A stretch of 64,000 nt of DNA from Lachnospiraceae bacterium (GCA_022800815.1 JAAWRC010000007.1:36180-100179), one strand, 5' to 3'. Counted from the stretch's first letter, positions 7,485 through 15,736 are shown. Notes: generated from the letters alone by a model not told the origin. Translations and numbers: made by a program.

Positions 7485-9044
7485 TCACCCAAGCCCCGCT
7501 CCTGTCATCTTGTCCTTCGCATCTTCGATCTGCTCATGGATCGCCTTCTGCCGCTCTGCGAACAAGAGCCCACGGTTGTATTTGTAATACCGGTCGCAGC
7601 CATTCTCCCGGATGAACCAGGCGCTGAAAAATCCCGCCGTAAGCTCCGTCACGAAAAGAATCAGTTCCTGCCCCTCCCCGAAAGCCGCCTCCAGAAAATC
7701 AAAGGCACATTCTAATTTTTTTGCCGTCCCGTCTATGAGACTCTGTCTGAAATCCGCCTCTTTTGTGAAGGAAGCCCTCACCTCTTCAAAATTGGAAGTC
7801 CCTTCCATCTTCCCCAGCCAGGAAATGAGTCGGCGGCCCGTCTGCTCCGCCGCCCGGTCAAGCTGTCCGGCCGCCCGGTCCCGCTCAAACCGCTCCTCCG
7901 CAAGAAGCCGTTCCTTCCGGATCCGCACGGCCACGGAAACCGAAGCCGTCTCCGCTCCCTCTTCTCCGCCGGCCTCCGCCGGTTCGCCGCCTCCGCCGGA
8001 ACCGGAAAGCTTCTGCCCGAGCGCCTTCAGCCGCCCGAAAAGCTCCGTCACAAAGGCATCCTCCAGCCAGGAGTCCCGAAAATCCTCCGAAAGTCTGGAT
8101 AAAAGCAGCCCCATGACCGCAAACCGCTCGTCAAACTCCGCAAAGTGCAGCTTGGAAATGGCCTGGGGCGAGGGATTTCCCGCCAGTACCTCGTCCACCC
8201 GGTAATCCCGATGGTATTTATAATAAAGCTCCAGATAATTGGCAAAGTCCCTGGCAATCTTCGGGAACTGAATGTACTGCCCCACCACCTGGGCGTCCAC
8301 CGGCTTTTCGAGCCGCTCATAAACGTATAAAATCTGGGACAGATCCTCCCAGCCCCTGGCGGTGGCAAAGAGAACGCCGTCCACCGTCGTTTCCACCCGA
8401 TAAAAATGATTCCGCCGGATGTCCAGATAGGAGATCACCGCCCCGTGGAGCCGTTCCCGGTACGCATACTCCTTCCAGACCGGATAATCTGCCTCCACAT
8501 CCAGCCGTTTTACCCGGTCTAAGGTCACCACGTCAAAATCCCGCACCGACTTATTGTACTCCGGCGGATTTCCCGCCGCCACGATGATCCACCCCTCCGG
8601 CACCCGCTGATTCCCGAAGGTCTTGCACTGCAGGAACTGGAGCATCATGGGCGCCATGGTCTCCGAAACGCAGTTGATCTCGTCGATAAAGAGGATCCCC
8701 TCCCGGATCCCGGTCCGCTCCATCCGTTCATAAACGGAGGCGATGATCTCGCTCATGGTGTACTCCGTCACCGAATACCGGCTTCCGCCATAATCCTTTT
8801 CCTTAATAAATGGCAGTCCCACGGCGCTCTGCCTGGTATGATGGGTGATGGTGTAGGACACCAGGCCGATCTTACATTCCCTAGCCACCTGCTCCATGAT
8901 CTGCGTCTTCCCCACCCCCGGCGGTCCCATGAGGAGCACCGGCCTCTGACGGACGGCGGGAATCACGTATTCCCCGAAATCATCCTTTAACAGGTACGCC
9001 TCAATGGTATTTTTAATCTCTTCCTTAGCCCGTTTGATATTCAC
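7485..9044 (-). CDS. MoxR-family AAA+ ATPase B
   Basis: A 519-residue AAA+ protein of the MoxR class. The P-loop is canonical, GPPGVGKT, at 40-47. Walker B is GILFIDEIN around 116-124, and IIVAAGNPPEYN is the sensor 1 region. The C-terminal 200 residues form a long extension, partly coiled and charged (RLLAEERFERDRAAG), that is not typical of short MoxR proteins. The start is a GTG at 9044 with AAGGAAG upstream; no ATG fits. It ends overlapping the larC leader and is preceded, across a gap with a hairpin, by VWA-B. It is probably the motor of the second MoxR/VWA pair in this operon. Its client is unknown. Confidence 0.88.
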   Translation of the reverse strand: MNIKRAKEEIKNTIEAYLLKDDFGEYVIPAVRQRPVLLMGPPGVGKTQIMEQVARECKIGLVSYTITHHTRQSAVGLPFIKEKDYGGSRYSVTEYTMSEIIASVYERMERTGIREGILFIDEINCVSETMAPMMLQFLQCKTFGNQRVPEGWIIVAAGNPPEYNKSVRDFDVVTLDRVKRLDVEADYPVWKEYAYRERLHGAVISYLDIRRNHFYRVETTVDGVLFATARGWEDLSQILYVYERLEKPVDAQVVGQYIQFPKIARDFANYLELYYKYHRDYRVDEVLAGNPSPQAISKLHFAEFDERFAVMGLLLSRLSEDFRDSWLEDAFVTELFGRLKALGQKLSGSGGGGEPAEAGGEEGAETASVSVAVRIRKERLLAEERFERDRAAGQLDRAAEQTGRRLISWLGKMEGTSNFEEVRASFTKEADFRQSLIDGTAKKLECAFDFLEAAFGEGQELILFVTELTAGFFSAWFIRENGCDRYYKYNRGLLFAERQKAIHEQIEDAKDKMTGAGLG

Positions 9045-9073
9045 CGAATGACTTCCTTCCCAAAAATTATTCC

Positions 9074-9154
9074 ACCTGTGCGGTTGAAAATATCGTCTGC
9101 CTCAAATGGCCGTTCCCTGACGGAGACAAAATCCAATATTCCAGCCGCACAGGT
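9074..9154. repeat. Inverted repeat between VWA-B and MoxR-B
   Basis: The left arm at 9074-9093 and the right arm at 9136-9154 are inverted copies with only a few mismatches, centred on CCTGTGCGG and CCGCACAGG. About 40 bases separate the arms. It fills most of the 119-base gap between two genes of the same operon. There is no T-run, so it may be a processing or stability hairpin, or another small member of the intergenic repeat class. Confidence 0.6.
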
Positions 9155-9163
9155 AGAAATTAT

Positions 9164-10507
9164 TTATACAAAACGGATATCCGCATCCAGCCGCTTCTCC
9201 TCCCCGGCGAGATCCGTCTCCGTGAGAACCAGCCGCATGGCCCAGGCCGGAACGGCCACGTCCGTGTAATCCTCCCTCATGAACAAGAATGCCACGTCAT
9301 AATCCGGCCGCTTCGCCGGGTAGGTTCCCTTCCCGTCCGTAAAATACAGAAGCCCTTTGAGCCTTCTTAACTCCCCCCGCTCCCGCAGGGTCTCCACATA
9401 AGCAAAGACCGGCCGGAAGTCCGTGCCCCCTCCGCCCTTCACCTCAAAGTTCTCCGCAAATTCTGAAAGCTCCCCCTGGCCGGTGATCACCGTGTCCGCC
9501 TGCACCTTCTCGTCACACTGGATCACATGAATGCGGACTTTCTTAAAAAAGCTCTCCGTCTGGAACAGGATGCCGCAGGTCTCCGAGAGAAAGGTTCGCA
9601 CCAGGTCCCCGGAACAGGACATGGAGGTGTCGACGGCAATGACGAACTCCTGTATTTTCTTTGTCTCCTTAAACTCCTGCGGCTCAATCAGGGGCAGGTT
9701 GCCGAAAAGACGCAGGCCGTAGCTGTAAAAGCCCTGATCAAAGGAGTCCTCGTCGATCCGCATTTCCTCCCGCCACACAGAAAACTTCCTCAGAAACGCC
9801 CGGTAATCCTGCCGCCTTTTATTCCGGAGCTTCACCTGCTCCAAAAGGTCCCCGGACTCCGTATCCCGCTCCCGCCCAAAGGTTTCCGCCTCCGTCTCCA
9901 GCTTGTCGGCAATGTCCTGCCAGTGCCGTTCAAGCTCCAAGACCGCCTCCGGCGTCCTCCCCCCGTCATCCTTCGGCCAAAACCCATGGTCGTCCGCCAG
10001 AAACAGCTCCGAGAGCCGTTCCTTTGGCTCCCCGGAAAGCCCCCATTCATGAAGAACGTGATAGACCCCCTCCGCCGTGAGCACCGAAAGCCGCTCCGAA
10101 AGTCGCTTATAAACCAGGGCCCGCTCCGGTGCCACAGCCCTCCTGACACTCCGCTTCCCCAGATTGTCGATCATGGCCTCCGCCGCAATGTCGCAGGACA
10201 GGTGCCAAAGCCCTTCTTCTCTCGCCCCCTGTCTCGTCAGATGCCGGAACAGGCAGTGGAGCACCATGTGGAGATACAGCCGGTTGAGACCCACCCGGTC
10301 CCCCTCAAACAACTCCGATAGCCCGTAGGGCTCAAAATAAATCCGATAGCCGTCCGTGCCCGCCGTCCGCACCTTCGTGTTCATCTGATACCGCAGACTG
10401 CAAAGAGCCAGATCCAAGAACCGCATATTCAGATACAACTCATTGCGGGCGGTCCCCAGGATCTCTTTCCCGATTCCGTCCCACGTCTCAGACAACCTCT
10501 GCGACAT
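9164..10507 (-). CDS. VWA-like protein B (DUF2201 type)
   Basis: A 447-residue protein of the DUF2201 kind. The N-terminal domain is metallopeptidase-like, with histidines in LHMVLHCLFRHL (80-91) followed by WHLSCDIAAEAMID. The C-terminal VWA-like domain has the metal-binding motif DTSMS at 293-297. The family usually lies next to a MoxR ATPase, as here with MoxR-B downstream. The start is the ATG at 10507 with GGAGG 7 bases upstream, rather than the in-frame ATG 21 bases earlier, which has no good ribosome site. It is the first gene of the lar/MoxR/VWA operon. Nothing upstream looks like a clear sigma-A promoter; a structured repeat occupies that space. Confidence 0.82.
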   Translation of the reverse strand: MSQRLSETWDGIGKEILGTARNELYLNMRFLDLALCSLRYQMNTKVRTAGTDGYRIYFEPYGLSELFEGDRVGLNRLYLHMVLHCLFRHLTRQGAREEGLWHLSCDIAAEAMIDNLGKRSVRRAVAPERALVYKRLSERLSVLTAEGVYHVLHEWGLSGEPKERLSELFLADDHGFWPKDDGGRTPEAVLELERHWQDIADKLETEAETFGRERDTESGDLLEQVKLRNKRRQDYRAFLRKFSVWREEMRIDEDSFDQGFYSYGLRLFGNLPLIEPQEFKETKKIQEFVIAVDTSMSCSGDLVRTFLSETCGILFQTESFFKKVRIHVIQCDEKVQADTVITGQGELSEFAENFEVKGGGGTDFRPVFAYVETLRERGELRRLKGLLYFTDGKGTYPAKRPDYDVAFLFMREDYTDVAVPAWAMRLVLTETDLAGEEKRLDADIRFV

Positions 10508-10533
10508 CTCCGGGCCTCCTCCCTCCATCTGAC

Positions 10534-10750
10534 AGGTTTCCGCATTTTCACTTTCCCGAGTATCCAGGAAGAAAATCGGTTTTTTCTAAGCCGAAACCAT
10601 TTAAAAGCCGTCGGTACTTAGAGCGTTTCGAGCCCAGGCGAAGAAAGGCTCTTACGTACCGCTACGAGCTTTCAAGAGCGGAAGCGTGTTTCGGCGTGAA
10701 AAGAACCGATTTTCTTCCGTATTGCTTGCGATAACAAAATGCGGAAACCT
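10534..10750. repeat. Structured repeat family A, copy 1
   Basis: A nested imperfect palindrome. The outer arms are AGGTTTCCGCATTTT (10534-10548) and its exact complement (10736-10750). Core arms are GGAAGAAAATCGGTT (10567-10581) and its exact complement (10704-10718). An inner stem is GCCGAAAC with GTTTCGGC, then a conserved apical part containing GTCGGTACTTAGAGC and GGCTCTTACGTACC. Other copies lie at 21863-22087 and 28210-28361. The stems differ between copies but stay paired. This copy fills the gap between the DNA alkylation repair gene and VWA-B. Confidence 0.88.
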
Positions 10751-10753
10751 GGC

Positions 10754-11467
10754 TCACTTCCTCTTCAAACGATTCAGCGCTTCCTTCTCCTCCGGGGACA
10801 CCCTCCTGGACTCCCGGATCTTCTGGATGGTCTTGTTGTGAGTCCAGTCCGGAAGGCCCCCGGCCTCCTCGCTTTCCTTCTCCAAAAGCACTCTGGTTTT
10901 CTCCGGAAATTTCACATAGCAGACCGACACGGCCCAGGCCACTCCCATTTTCACGTAATAACCCTCATGGCCGACCTTCCGGTAAATCTCCAGCAGCCGG
11001 TCAATAAAATCCTCCGTGACGAAATGCTCCATCAGGGTCACCACCGCAAAGCGGACCTCGTACTCCCTCTCGCTCTCCAGATACTTACAGGCGTAGGCAA
11101 AGCATTCCTCCGGATACTTTTTCATGAACTTCAGGGTACTGTTGCCGCAGTCGCAGACCGCCCAGCTGTTGATCCGAGGCACCCAGGCATCCAGCCGCCG
11201 AAACCGCTCCTCAAGGGACAACTTCGCATAGCCGATCACCATCCCCTGGAGCATCAGCTCCTCCTGGTAAAAACCGTCCCCGTCCGCCGCCTCCATCTCA
11301 TTCAGGAAACCCTCCGCATCCTCCTTCGCCAGCTCCCTCGCCAAATCCCGCACCTTCGGGACCCGCACGCCGATGGTCTCGCCCGTCCCGGGCACCAATT
11401 TCTCGTTAAAAGCCTTAAAATCCTCATCCGTCAAGGCAAACAATTTCTTCCGCACGTCCTCGATCAT
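10754..11467 (-). CDS. DNA alkylation repair protein (AlkD-like HEAT-repeat family)
   Basis: A 237-residue all-helical protein of the DNA alkylation repair (PF08713) family. These enzymes use HEAT-like repeats to excise N3- or N7-alkylated purines, or act as DNA-binding relatives. Family segments include TIGVRVPKVRDLARE, INSWAVCDCGNS and EYEVRFAVVTLMEHF, the last two holding the Trp/Asp and Arg usually near the lesion pocket. The ATG at 11467 has GGAGG 8 bases upstream, better than the GTG 15 bases earlier. It is a monocistronic or leader gene divergent from the ATPase/nuclease-like gene. A TTGCAA / CATAAT promoter with a 17-base spacer lies at 11533-11561. Confidence 0.88.
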   Translation of the reverse strand: MIEDVRKKLFALTDEDFKAFNEKLVPGTGETIGVRVPKVRDLARELAKEDAEGFLNEMEAADGDGFYQEELMLQGMVIGYAKLSLEERFRRLDAWVPRINSWAVCDCGNSTLKFMKKYPEECFAYACKYLESEREYEVRFAVVTLMEHFVTEDFIDRLLEIYRKVGHEGYYVKMGVAWAVSVCYVKFPEKTRVLLEKESEEAGGLPDWTHNKTIQKIRESRRVSPEEKEALNRLKRK

Positions 11468-11532
11468 CTTCCGTCCCTCCACACCACTTCCCAGGCAATT
11501 TTAAATTTCGCAATTACCTGACGCTATTTCCT

Positions 11533-11561
11533 ATTATGCCCTATTTGCGGCGGACTTGCAA
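11533..11561 (-). promoter_or_regulatory. Candidate sigma-A promoter for the DNA alkylation repair gene
   Basis: On the minus strand, TTGCAA (11561-11556) is followed 17 bases later by CATAAT (11538-11533). Between it and the start codon lies a small dyad, CAGGCAATT with AATTACCTG (about 11492-11519). On the other strand TGGTATACT, ending at 11610, is an extended -10 for the divergent gene. Confidence 0.5.
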
Positions 11562-11637
11562 GAAAATCCTGCCGGCATCTATGGAAGCGACGGAAAGAAT
11601 GTGGTATACTTTCTCTAAATAACCGCCAGGAGGAGGC

Positions 11638-13251
11638 ATGCATATGGGAATGTTTTTAAACAGCAGCGCTCCGTTTCAAAATTACAAAAGCACGGCGGGT
11701 TCCGCCTTCTTCGTGGACAAGTCCCCGATGATCGGCGAGCTGATCCCTTTTCTCGGAACAGAACAGCGGTATTTCTGCATCACCAGGCCCAGACGTTTCG
11801 GCAAGAGCGTCATGGCCAACATGCTCGCCGCCTTTTTCCAGAAAACACCGGACGGAGCGGCCCTCTTCGGCCGCCTCGCCATTGCGAAAAACCGCCATTA
11901 TCCGGAGCATTTAAACCGCCACGACGTGATCTACATCGATTTCAGCCGCCTGCCAAGAGATTGTGACAGCTACGACCAGTACATCCACCGCATCCAGAAC
12001 GGCATCAATCAAGATCTGGCCGAGGCCTTCCCTGCGTCAAGGGTCGACGTGGATGGCTCCGTCTGGGACAACCTGCAGGCCGCATGCGACTACAAAAAGT
12101 CCCCCTTTCTCTTCGTCATGGACGAATGGGACGCCATCTTCCACAAAGACTTCATCACGGAAAAGGATCAGAAACGTTACTTGCAATTCCTGCGGGACCT
12201 GTTGAAAGGACAGCCTTACGTGGAGCTGGCCTACATGACCGGCGTCCTGCCCATCGCCAAATATTCCAGCGGCTCCGAATTAAACATGTTCGTGGAGTAC
12301 GACATGGCCACCAAAGTGAAATTCAGCGAATACTTCGGCTTCTCTGACGCAGAAGTGGACCGCCTGTTCGAGACCTATCTGGAACAGACCCCAAATTCCA
12401 GGATCACCAGGGAAGAACTGGCCCTCTGGTACGACGGCTACCACACGGCGGCCGGTGAGCGGGTGTACAATCCCCGTTCCGTCGCCTGCGCCCTCACGGA
12501 CAACCAGATCAGCAATTACTGGACCAGCTCCGGCCCCTACGACGAGATCTTCTACTATGTCCGCAACAACGTCGAGGACGTCCGGGAAGACCTGGCCCTG
12601 ATGGTAACCGGGGAGCCCGTGGAGATCAAGCTGCAGGGATACGCCGCCACCGCCCCGGAGCTTGAGACCAAAAACCAGATCTTCTCCGCCATGGTGGTTT
12701 ACGGCCTCCTCACCTACGAGGACGGGGCCGTGTCCATTCCCAACCGGGAGCTGATGGACCGGTTCGACGAGCTGCTCCTGTCAAACAAAAGCCTCGGCTA
12801 CGTTCATGCCCTGGCGAAGGAATCCGAGCGGATGCTTAAGGCGACCCTCTCCGGCGACACGGAAACCATGTGCCGGATCCTAAAATTTGCCCACGACACC
12901 GAATCGCCCATCCTCTCCTACAACAGCGAGGCCGAGCTGTCGGCCCTGGTCAATCTGGTCTACCTGGCCGCCAGAGACAAATACCGGGTGGAGCGGGAGG
13001 ACAAGGCCGGGGAAGGCTACGTGGACTTTATCTTTTATCCGGAGCGAAAAGGTACAGACGCCCTGATCCTGGAACTGAAGGTCAACAGCACGCCGGATGA
13101 GGCCATCCGCCAGATCAAAGAAAAAAATTATGCCCTGCGCTTAAAAGGGAAGCTGGGAGAAGCTCCCAAATATACCGGAAAGATCCTGGCAGTCGGCATC
13201 AGCTATGACAAAAAGACGAAGGAGCATGCCTGTAAAATAGAGGCGCTGTGA
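11638..13251 (+). CDS. AAA-ATPase-like / PD-(D/E)XK nuclease-like protein
   Basis: A 537-residue protein of the same two-domain group as the gene at 1817-3361, but only distantly similar. The P-loop variant RPRRFGKS is near residue 52 and Walker B FLFVMDEWD near 160. The C-terminal nuclease-like core has YVDFIFYPER then ALILELKV, with Asp, Glu and Lys in the expected order. GC content matches the chromosome, unlike the other copy, so it is probably an older resident. The strong GGAGGAGG site precedes two possible starts, at 11638 and 11644. A TATACT -10 with TGG extension lies at about 11602-11610. Biological role unknown. Confidence 0.8.
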   Translation: MHMGMFLNSSAPFQNYKSTAGSAFFVDKSPMIGELIPFLGTEQRYFCITRPRRFGKSVMANMLAAFFQKTPDGAALFGRLAIAKNRHYPEHLNRHDVIYIDFSRLPRDCDSYDQYIHRIQNGINQDLAEAFPASRVDVDGSVWDNLQAACDYKKSPFLFVMDEWDAIFHKDFITEKDQKRYLQFLRDLLKGQPYVELAYMTGVLPIAKYSSGSELNMFVEYDMATKVKFSEYFGFSDAEVDRLFETYLEQTPNSRITREELALWYDGYHTAAGERVYNPRSVACALTDNQISNYWTSSGPYDEIFYYVRNNVEDVREDLALMVTGEPVEIKLQGYAATAPELETKNQIFSAMVVYGLLTYEDGAVSIPNRELMDRFDELLLSNKSLGYVHALAKESERMLKATLSGDTETMCRILKFAHDTESPILSYNSEAELSALVNLVYLAARDKYRVEREDKAGEGYVDFIFYPERKGTDALILELKVNSTPDEAIRQIKEKNYALRLKGKLGEAPKYTGKILAVGISYDKKTKEHACKIEAL

Positions 13252-13260
13252 AAACACTGG

Positions 13261-13310
13261 TTGACAAGCATACTTGGCAGATTTACAATGGAAACACCAA
13301 GTATACTTGG
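13261..13310 (+). promoter_or_regulatory. Sigma-A promoter with palindromic operator
   Basis: TTGACA at 13261-13266 and TACAAT at 13284-13289 are separated by 17 bases. Just downstream, CCAAGTATACTTGG (13297-13310) is a perfect 14-base palindrome. The string CATACTTGGCA also occurs inside the spacer (13270-13280), so a second half-site or site overlaps the promoter. The likely ligand is the XRE protein encoded at 13757, giving autorepression. Confidence 0.8.
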
Positions 13311-13363
13311 CAATTTTGCAAGAAGGATTTTAGGGGCGGTCCCCTCTCTGGAAGGAGAAAACT

Positions 13364-13669
13364 ATGGAAAAGGAAGAAATCTTAAGAAGAAGCAGAAATG
13401 AAAAGAACGACGAACTGGAAAAACAGGTCTGGAACATGTCCATGCGGTGGACTTATCTGGCAATGGTGGTGAGCGCCGCCGTCTTCTCCTACATCCGGGA
13501 CATGAACGGCCAGCCCATGATGGATCTGTGCGCCACCGTGTGCATCTCCGTGTGCGCCGGGAGAGCCTACTGCTATGCAAAAACAAAAGAAAGCTTCCAT
13601 CTGATCATGGCGCTTGTCACCTTCGCCATCGCCATTTTCGCCGCCGTCCGGTTCTTTATGGGGCACTGA
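13364..13669 (+). CDS. Small membrane protein next to an XRE regulator (DUF6442-like)
   Basis: A 101-residue protein with a charged N-terminus (MEKEEILRRSRNEKNDE) followed by three hydrophobic segments, roughly residues 28-43, 52-66 and 78-98. It resembles the small membrane proteins annotated as DUF6442 that precede an XRE regulator in many clostridia. The function of the family is unknown; an anti-regulator or stress sensor is a guess. GGAAGGAG lies 7 bases before the ATG. It is expressed from the strong promoter at 13261. Confidence 0.75.
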   Translation: MEKEEILRRSRNEKNDELEKQVWNMSMRWTYLAMVVSAAVFSYIRDMNGQPMMDLCATVCISVCAGRAYCYAKTKESFHLIMALVTFAIAIFAAVRFFMGH

Positions 13670-13756
13670 CCGAAGCCATGCAAAAAATATAGCAGACGAC
13701 ATAAATTTTTTGTCGTTTACTATAGAACCTGGACAATCAGATAAGGCGGTGACAGC

Positions 13757-13963
13757 GTGGACGACAAATTAGTATTAAAAAACAACCTGAAAAAAGCCCG
13801 GACAGAGAAGAAACTCTCCCAGGCCCAGTTGGCCGAGCTGGTGGGCGTGTCCAGAAACACCATCAGCTCCATTGAGACCGGCCAGTTCAACCCGACGGCA
13901 AAACTGGCCCTGATCCTCTGCATTGCCCTGGACAAAAAATTCGAAGAATTGTTTTATTTTTAA
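13757..13963 (+). CDS. XRE-family helix-turn-helix regulator
   Basis: A 68-residue single-domain Cro/CI-type protein. The helix-turn-helix runs over LSQAQLAELVGVSRNTISSIE, with the family ending FNPTAKLALILCIALDKKFEELF. The start is GTG at 13757, with AAGGCGG upstream. It is downstream of the small membrane protein and probably in its transcript, 87 bases on. The palindrome CCAAGTATACTTGG at the pair's promoter is its likely operator. An inverted repeat, ACGACA / TGTCGT, in the gap between the two genes could tune its level. Confidence 0.88.
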   Translation: MDDKLVLKNNLKKARTEKKLSQAQLAELVGVSRNTISSIETGQFNPTAKLALILCIALDKKFEELFYF

Positions 13964-14003
13964 CCGATTTTCGTCCACTTGAGAGGCAATTTCCGCTTGT
14001 TTT

Positions 14004-14477
14004 CTAATCGTTCCTGGAGCATTTCTCGGCGTCGACAGCCAGCACGAACATCAGGGCGCAAAGTGCGTCCTGGGGCCGGGCCACGTCGATCACATAGGTA
14101 TCCGTCCAGTTAAATACCTGTTTGGAAATTTCCGCCACTAAAAAACCATCCGGACCGACGATGGAATAATCCCACTCCAGAAAATTTCCCTCGATCTGCC
14201 AGCCATTACAGTCAATGTGATATCTCGGTCGAAACAGAGCGAACTCCTTGCTGATACATCCCACGTAATCATCCCCAAGATACAGTTCAAATTTCGGCAG
14301 AAACGTGAGAACCCTCTCCTTTACCGTCCCGACCTCATATCCTTTTTCATCGTAGATTTTCAGACAATGCCCCCAGGACAACTGCCCCTTCACCACATAG
14401 AGGACATTCCCCTCCTCGCCATAGATATCATAGCTGTCAAACCAGGAAAAAAACCGTTGTTTAAACAATAACCTCAT
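14004..14477 (-). CDS. LURP-one-related / tubby-like C2 domain protein
   Basis: A 157-residue protein of the LOR/tubby-C2 fold. The strands are typical: MRLLFKQRFFSWFDSYDIY, NVLYVVKGQLSWGHCLKIYD, a basic middle, then WDYSIVGPDGFLVAEISK and DTYVIDVA. Family members are thought to act as lipid-linked scaffolds; bacterial roles are not known. I start at the ATG at 14477, with AGGGG 7 bases upstream; the longer frame would run across the divergent CaCA promoter. It is convergent with the XRE gene. Confidence 0.8.
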   Translation of the reverse strand: MRLLFKQRFFSWFDSYDIYGEEGNVLYVVKGQLSWGHCLKIYDEKGYEVGTVKERVLTFLPKFELYLGDDYVGCISKEFALFRPRYHIDCNGWQIEGNFLEWDYSIVGPDGFLVAEISKQVFNWTDTYVIDVARPQDALCALMFVLAVDAEKCSRND

Positions 14478-14506
14478 CCCAAATCCCCTTTCTTCTAAAT
14501 TTCCGG

Positions 14507-14535
14507 TTGACACTCTGCCGGAAAACGGATATATT
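14507..14535 (+). promoter_or_regulatory. Sigma-A promoter of the CaCA exchanger gene
   Basis: TTGACA at 14507-14512 and TATATT at 14530-14535 are separated by 17 bases. It fires into the manganese riboswitch that begins near 14543. Confidence 0.8.
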
Positions 14536-14542
14536 GATTGTA

Positions 14543-14638
14543 ACAAAGGGAGTAGCTTGCACAGACGCTCTGTGTTTGCCTGGCCGTCAGTACGATTCCT
14601 CAAGAATCCGGCTTCGTGATGAAATAGCGAGACTTTGC
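14543..14638 (+). ncRNA. yybP-ykoY manganese riboswitch upstream of CaCA exchanger
   Basis: The conserved AAAGGGAGTAGC (14545-14556) and the later GTCAGTACG (14586-14594) match the two Mn2+/Mg2+-binding loops of the yybP-ykoY class. The aptamer closes with CAAAG (14544-14548) pairing with CTTTG (14633-14637) just after the typical GCGAGAC. The 3' closing strand is shared with the terminator hairpin that follows, so ligand binding should prevent termination and switch the exporter on. Confidence 0.8.
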
Positions 14639-14671
14639 TGTTATGAATAACGGCAGGATCTCGCTCTTTTT
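14626..14671 (+). terminator. Riboswitch expression platform terminator
   Basis: GCGAGA..TGCTGTTAT pairs with ATAACGGCA..TCTCGC and is followed by CTTTTT (14666-14671). The left strand overlaps the aptamer's closing helix, so the two folds exclude each other. Confidence 0.8.
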
Positions 14672-14734
14672 ACGCTTTACCACAGCGGAGATTTTGCCAA
14701 AACAGGCATCTGCCGGAAAAAGGAGGAACTCATT

Positions 14735-15736
14735 ATGGAAATCGGATTACAGACATTATTATTGGCGGCGGGCTTCGCCCTGCTGGTAAAAGGCGCAGAC
14801 TGGTTTGTGGACGGTGCCGCCGGGCTGGCAGAAAAATTCAGGATTCCGCAGCTCATCATCGGTCTCACCATTGTTGCCATGGGGACCAGTGCGCCGGAAG
14901 CCGCAGTCAGCATCTCGGCGGCATTGAAAGGAAATGCGGATATCACCATCGGAAATGTCATGGGAAGCAATATTTTAAACATCCTGATCATCCTGGGACT
15001 CTCCGCCGTAGTCACTCCCCTGGCAGTTGAAGCTTCCACCATCAGGCGGGATCTTCCCTTCCTGCTCCTTGCAACCGCCCTGCTTTTTGCCCAGGGCTTA
15101 GACCAGACAATCGGCACTGCCGACGGGGCCTTGCTGATCCTCCTGTTCGCCGCATATCTTATCTGCCTTTTGGTTATGACAAAGCTCCGGCAAAACGCCG
15201 ACATAGTGCGTCTCGCAGAATCCCGGCCAAAATCGCAACCCCCGCTGCCTATGGCAGGAAAGACAAGCAGAAATACCTCCCGTTCCCGGATTCAGAAATC
15301 ATGGTCGTTTCTTCTCCTTCTCACCGCTGCCGGACTTTTCATGATCGTGGCCGGAAGCAGCGTGACCGTGGAAGCCGCCTCCTCTCTGGCCCGGATCTTC
15401 GGGATCAGCGAACGGTTCATCGGCCTCACCGTCGTGGCTCTGGGAACCTCCCTGCCGGAACTCTTCACCTCCGTGACGGCCGCCAGGAAAGGAAATGCGG
15501 ACATCGCCATCGGAAATATCGTGGGCAGCAACATTTTCAATCTTCTCTTCGTCATCGGCGCCTCCGCCCTGGTGACCCCGGTGCCCTATGGAACGGACTT
15601 CCTGTCCGACAATCTGATTTCCGGGGCGGCGGCCCTTCTGCTTCTCGCCTGTTCTTTAAGAGAACGGAAGCTCCTGCGCCGCCATGGGCTCCTCATGCTA
15701 TGCGGATACACTCTCTACTTCCTGACACTCCTTTAA
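14735..15736 (+). CDS. Calcium/sodium antiporter-type cation exchanger (CaCA family, YrbG-like)
   Basis: A 333-residue inner-membrane exchanger with about ten hydrophobic segments. The two alpha repeats are plain: IVAMGTSAPEAAVSISAALKG followed by IGNVMGSNILN, and VVALGTSLPELFTSVTA followed by IGNIVGSNIFN. These hold the cation-coordinating Glu and Asn residues. A yybP-ykoY riboswitch with terminator precedes it, so in this organism manganese efflux is a more likely job than calcium efflux. A short basic loop lies between the halves (about 150-185). GGAGG is 7 bases from the ATG. Confidence 0.92.
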   Translation: MEIGLQTLLLAAGFALLVKGADWFVDGAAGLAEKFRIPQLIIGLTIVAMGTSAPEAAVSISAALKGNADITIGNVMGSNILNILIILGLSAVVTPLAVEASTIRRDLPFLLLATALLFAQGLDQTIGTADGALLILLFAAYLICLLVMTKLRQNADIVRLAESRPKSQPPLPMAGKTSRNTSRSRIQKSWSFLLLLTAAGLFMIVAGSSVTVEAASSLARIFGISERFIGLTVVALGTSLPELFTSVTAARKGNADIAIGNIVGSNIFNLLFVIGASALVTPVPYGTDFLSDNLISGAAALLLLACSLRERKLLRRHGLLMLCGYTLYFLTLL

